Assembly: GCA_964516135.1 (NCBI GenBank)
Contig: CAZEWN010000001.1
Location: forward strand, 62,001 to 126,000
DNA length: 64,000 bases
Source: 34-65-8 sp964516135
GTDB lineage: Bacteria; Pseudomonadota; Alphaproteobacteria; Sphingomonadales; Sphingomonadaceae
Reading direction: 5' to 3'
Under the pieces are notes generated by a model that was given only the letters and a program-made list of their open reading frames with translations, had not been told where the DNA came from and did no database searches. Shown here piece by piece: positions 61,434 through 64,000 of this stretch (the stretch's first letter is position 1; each line of letters begins with the position of its first letter). The translations under genes were made by a program, and so were the position numbers.

Positions 61434-62550
61434 GCGCGAGCAGTTCGACGATCCGGCCGGTCGCCTGCCCGTCACCGAACGGATTGTGCGCGCGGGCCAT
61501 CGCTTCGTAGGCGGCGCGGTCGTCGAGCAGCCGCTGGGTTTCGGCGACGATCCGGTCCGCGTCGGTACCAACGAGCCGCGCGGTCCCGGCCTCGACACCT
61601 TCGGGCCGTTCGGTCGTCTCGCGCATGACCAGCACCGGCTTGCCCAAGGCAGGCGCCTCTTCCTGCACCCCGCCGCTATCGGTCAGCAGGAGGTCGCTGA
61701 TTGCGAGGAGACGCGCGAAATGCGGGTAGTCGAGCGGCTCGATCAACGCGACATTGTCCAGCCCCGCGAGTTCCGCATTCATGACCGCGCGCACATTGGG
61801 GTTGAGATGGACGGGGAAGATCACCGCGACATCGGGGCGCGCGGCTAACCTTTTCACAGCGCCGGCTATGGCGCGCATGCCCTGGCCAAAGTTTTCGCGC
61901 CGGTGGCTGGTCATGCCGACGATGCGCTTGCCCGCGAAACGTGATTCGAGCTCCGCAAGCCCGTGCGCCAGTTCGGGTTGCCTGTCGATGCGCGCGATAA
62001 TCCAGTGCAGAGCATCGATCACGGTATTGCCAGTCACGTGGATCGTGTCGGCGGCGACGTTCTCGCGCCGCAGGGCGGCCGCCGCCGTTTCCGTGGGGGC
62101 GAAATGGAGCGCAGCGATGCTGCCCACGATCTTGCGGTTCACCTCCTCGGGCCAGGGATGGTGGATGTTTCCACTCCGCAGGCCCGCCTCGACGTGCGCC
62201 ACCGGCACCTTGCGGTAATAGGCCGCGATCGCGCCCGCCATCGCCGTGGCGGTATCGCCCTGGACCACGATCCAATCGGGCTGCTCCGCATCGATCACCC
62301 GGCCGATGCCAGTCAGCAGCGCGGCGGTCAGCGCGTCGAGCGACTGGTCCGGCTGCATCAGGTCGAGATCGTGATGTGGGACAACGCTGGCGATGTCGAG
62401 GACCTGATCGAGCATGCCGCGATGCTGGCCCGACACGCACACCCGGCCCACGAACCGCTCATCCGCATCGAGCGCATGGACAAGGGGGAACAGCTTTATC
62501 GCCTCGGGGCGAGTGCCGAAAACGGTCAGGATCTTGCGCGGCGCGGTCAT
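61429..62550 (-). CDS. wecB: UDP-N-acetylglucosamine 2-epimerase (non-hydrolysing)
   Basis: The 373-residue GT-B-fold enzyme interconverts UDP-GlcNAc and UDP-ManNAc. ILTVFGTRPEAIKLFPLV, VQGDTATAMAGAIAAYY, VEAGLRSGNIHHPWPEEVNR and TDSGGVQEEAPALGKPVLVMR are diagnostic of the non-hydrolysing class. It feeds wecC next to it. A hydrolysing NeuC, which would make free ManNAc for sialic acid, would look different. Confidence 0.95.
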   Translation of the reverse strand: MTAPRKILTVFGTRPEAIKLFPLVHALDADERFVGRVCVSGQHRGMLDQVLDIASVVPHHDLDLMQPDQSLDALTAALLTGIGRVIDAEQPDWIVVQGDTATAMAGAIAAYYRKVPVAHVEAGLRSGNIHHPWPEEVNRKIVGSIAALHFAPTETAAAALRRENVAADTIHVTGNTVIDALHWIIARIDRQPELAHGLAELESRFAGKRIVGMTSHRRENFGQGMRAIAGAVKRLAARPDVAVIFPVHLNPNVRAVMNAELAGLDNVALIEPLDYPHFARLLAISDLLLTDSGGVQEEAPALGKPVLVMRETTERPEGVEAGTARLVGTDADRIVAETQRLLDDRAAYEAMARAHNPFGDGQATGRIVELLAR

Positions 62551-62585
62551 GCCCGCCGCTCTAGCGCGACAGGGTTAACGGGCTC

Positions 62586-63170
62586 TCAGTTTTCAGGCTG
62601 CTGCATGATGGGTTCGGCGTCGGGACTGGGAAGCGGAGCCGTTTCCCCGGGGGTGGCGGCGTTGCGCTCCCGCTCCAGCCGCTCCATGTACTCGCGCTCG
62701 ATTGCCTCCACGCGTGCCTGCTCCTCGGCGGCAGTGGCATCGATTGTTGCGAGGCGATCGGCGCGCGCGGCGGCGATCAGCTCGCTGAAGCGCACCTCGG
62801 CGCCTTCTGCGCGGTCGCCGTAAGCCTGCTCGATCAATTGCTGGGTACAGCCGGTGAAGCCGCCGGCACCGGCGGGTGAACACGAAAACGCACCGAAAGC
62901 GCCGATCATTTCGAGTTTCTCGACCCGCCGGGTCCAGGCGGTGTTGGCCGGATCATCGCTGAAGCGCAACGTGGGCGGAATGCGAAAGCGCTCCTCCTCG
63001 GGCAAGCGCGCGACAACGCAGATTTCACCACCAGGGCAGGTCGGCGCCGCATCGTCGCCATAAACGATCGACATCCGCACGTCGTCGCCCCCATCATCCT
63101 GCGCGGCGAGCGGGGCCGCGAACAGCGCGGCACTGGTGGCGGCAAGGCTGACGACAAGGAGACGTTTCAT
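62586..63170 (-). CDS. Exported conserved hypothetical protein
   Basis: The 194-residue product has a signal peptide (LLVVSLAATSAALFAAPLAA, mature end near QDD). The mature part has four cysteines, two in APTCPGGEICVVARLP and two in FSCSPAGAGGFTGCTQQL, which probably form disulfides. The C-terminal third is a charged helix (AEEQARVEAIEREYMERL) with a Pro-rich tail. I believe it is conserved in related bacteria, but I know no function. The ATG at 63170 fits the signal peptide. Confidence 0.75.
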   Translation of the reverse strand: MKRLLVVSLAATSAALFAAPLAAQDDGGDDVRMSIVYGDDAAPTCPGGEICVVARLPEEERFRIPPTLRFSDDPANTAWTRRVEKLEMIGAFGAFSCSPAGAGGFTGCTQQLIEQAYGDRAEGAEVRFSELIAAARADRLATIDATAAEEQARVEAIEREYMERLERERNAATPGETAPLPSPDAEPIMQQPEN

Positions 63171-63264
63171 CTTGGTTCCCATTTCGCTGGTCGGCGGCCC
63201 TGCATTAGGCGCGCCAACCGGTGAACTCCATATGAAGCGTGCGACCCGCACAGGCGGTTCCCGA

Positions 63265-63786
63265 TCAGACCCGCTCGGACAGGCGGATCGCCAGTCGGCA
63301 ACCCAGCCGGATCGCACCTGACAGCAGGGGATAGGCGGGCGCGCGCTCGGCCCCGGCGGCAAGCGCAGCGTCGCGATGGTCGCGCTCGTCCTCGCGGAAA
63401 TCCTCCACCATTGCCGCCAGTTCGGGATCGGCACCGGTCTGCGCAAGTTCATCGAGCTGCGCCGAATAGTGCCGGTCGATCTCTTCCTCGACCGCGGCGG
63501 TGCAGGCCATTGCTGCTTCCGGCCCGAGCAGGGCTGTGCCGGCGCCCAAGGCATATCCCGCCATCGACCAGAACGGCTGCAACAAGGTGGGTCGCACACC
63601 CCTGCGCGCCATCAATGCGTCGAATTTGGCACGATGGCCGGCCTCCTGTTCCGCCATCGCGCGAATTTCGGCGGACAGCGGATGACGATCGCCCATCACC
63701 GCGAGCTGACCCGCGTAGATGCGCGTGGCGCCATATTCGCCGGCCTGGTCGACCCGGATCATCCGTTCAACATCAGCGCGGTTCAA
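63265..63786 (-). CDS. coq7: Coq7-type demethoxyubiquinone hydroxylase
   Basis: The 173-residue di-iron membrane enzyme hydroxylates demethoxyubiquinone late in ubiquinone synthesis. Iron ligands are visible in DQAGEYGA (Glu), EQEAGHRAKF (the E-x-x-H pair), EEEIDRHY and EDERDHRDAAL. It starts at a TTG at 63786 that overlaps the stop of the DsbB-like gene (TTGA), so the two are coupled. Confidence 0.93.
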   Translation of the reverse strand: MNRADVERMIRVDQAGEYGATRIYAGQLAVMGDRHPLSAEIRAMAEQEAGHRAKFDALMARRGVRPTLLQPFWSMAGYALGAGTALLGPEAAMACTAAVEEEIDRHYSAQLDELAQTGADPELAAMVEDFREDERDHRDAALAAGAERAPAYPLLSGAIRLGCRLAIRLSERV

Positions 63787-64000
63787 GCATACCTCCGATC
63801 ACGGGCCAGCAAGGCCAGGATTGCCAACCCGCCGAGCGTCGAGACAATGAAATTCCATCCAGCGAGCGACACCCCGAGCAGGTCCCACGGTGCGACGTCG
63901 CAGCGGATCAACGGCGCGGCAAGGATATTCTCCAGCGCATCGCCGCCCCCGCCGACCGAGGTGGCACAGCCGGTGACCCCCTGCCACCAGCCATATTCCA
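63783..64000 (-). CDS. dsbB: Disulfide bond formation protein B, C-terminal part
   Basis: The last 72 residues of a protein that continues beyond the right edge. EYGWWQGVTGCATSV and LAAPLIRCDVAPWDLLG hold the second periplasmic cysteine pair of DsbB, and LAGWNFIVSTLGGLAILALL is the final membrane helix. DsbB reoxidises DsbA and passes electrons to quinone. It overlaps the coq7 start. Confidence 0.88.
   Translation of the reverse strand, partial: EYGWWQGVTGCATSVGGGGDALENILAAPLIRCDVAPWDLLGVSLAGWNFIVSTLGGLAILALLARDRRYA

Noticed and set aside
1..64000. CRISPR arrays, tRNA or rRNA genes, insertion sequences and prophage
   Set aside because: I saw no repeat-spacer pattern, no cloverleaf-like or ribosomal RNA sequence, and no transposase or phage protein in any frame.

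Overview
The window is high-GC DNA from an alphaproteobacterium, most likely order Sphingomonadales and probably family Erythrobacteraceae. I base this on recognisable proteins and gene neighbourhoods: the DUF3576 and DUF3035 lipoproteins, the CtrA inhibitor SciP, ileS-lspA-DUF3035, sucC next to etfBA, and a DsbB-Coq7 pair. Nothing here was searched against a database. No tRNA, rRNA, CRISPR array, insertion sequence or phage gene is visible. A 10-base run of N at 18825-18834 shows that this is a draft assembly.

Positions 1-29505 are mostly core genes. In order they are: a partial DUF3576 lipoprotein (-), a beta-barrel-like exported protein, phbB, ileS-lspA-DUF3035, a CorC/HlyC family membrane protein (-), an OmpA-family lipoprotein, a CysQ-like phosphatase (-), sucC, a DUF6265 protein (-), etfB-etfA, a decayed TonB-C-terminal-domain gene with three in-frame stop codons, a DUF445 membrane protein and an RND efflux pair (-), a YeaQ/GlsB-type membrane protein (-), sciP with a coupled small gene (-), mnmA, a small membrane protein (-), a serine hydrolase, a PhzF-CDF transporter-pdxH operon (-), and a dnaJ/cbpA-like gene, a BrkB-family gene and fabI.

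From 29510 to 62550 the window is a large surface-polysaccharide locus that begins four bases after fabI. It encodes a 4-ketosugar reductase-like SDR, a WbpM-type 4,6-dehydratase, an O-antigen ligase/polymerase, Wza- and Wzc-like export proteins and an unknown periplasmic partner. Next come two sets of nonulosonic (sialic-like) acid genes. The first (38123-42454) has a CMP-transferase, a 749-residue CBS/NeuB/SAF/TIM-barrel fusion and a GT-B-like protein. The second (42516-50454) is a pseudaminic-acid-type set: PseB, PseC, PseF, a TylF-like methyltransferase, a PseH-like acetyltransferase, an epimerase/ATP-grasp fusion, a HAD hydrolase and PseI. A minus-strand module (50451-55386) supplies a polymerase-like membrane protein, a PhyH-like oxygenase, a methyltransferase and a Wzx-like flippase. 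Plus-strand genes then give a capsule-type glycosyltransferase, a GT2 enzyme and the phosphoglycosyl transferase expected to start the repeat unit. A beta-helix lipoprotein, wecC and wecB close the locus on the minus strand.

Taken together, the locus can be read as a Wzx/Wzy-type pathway building a surface polysaccharide that carries one or two modified nonulosonic acids, plus ManNAcA from WecB/WecC. The parts with no standard explanation are the epimerase/ATP-grasp fusion coupled to a HAD hydrolase, the four-part NeuB fusion and the absence of a recognisable PseG. The last 1.4 kb returns to core genes: a conserved exported hypothetical protein, a Coq7-type hydroxylase and a partial dsbB, all on the minus strand.
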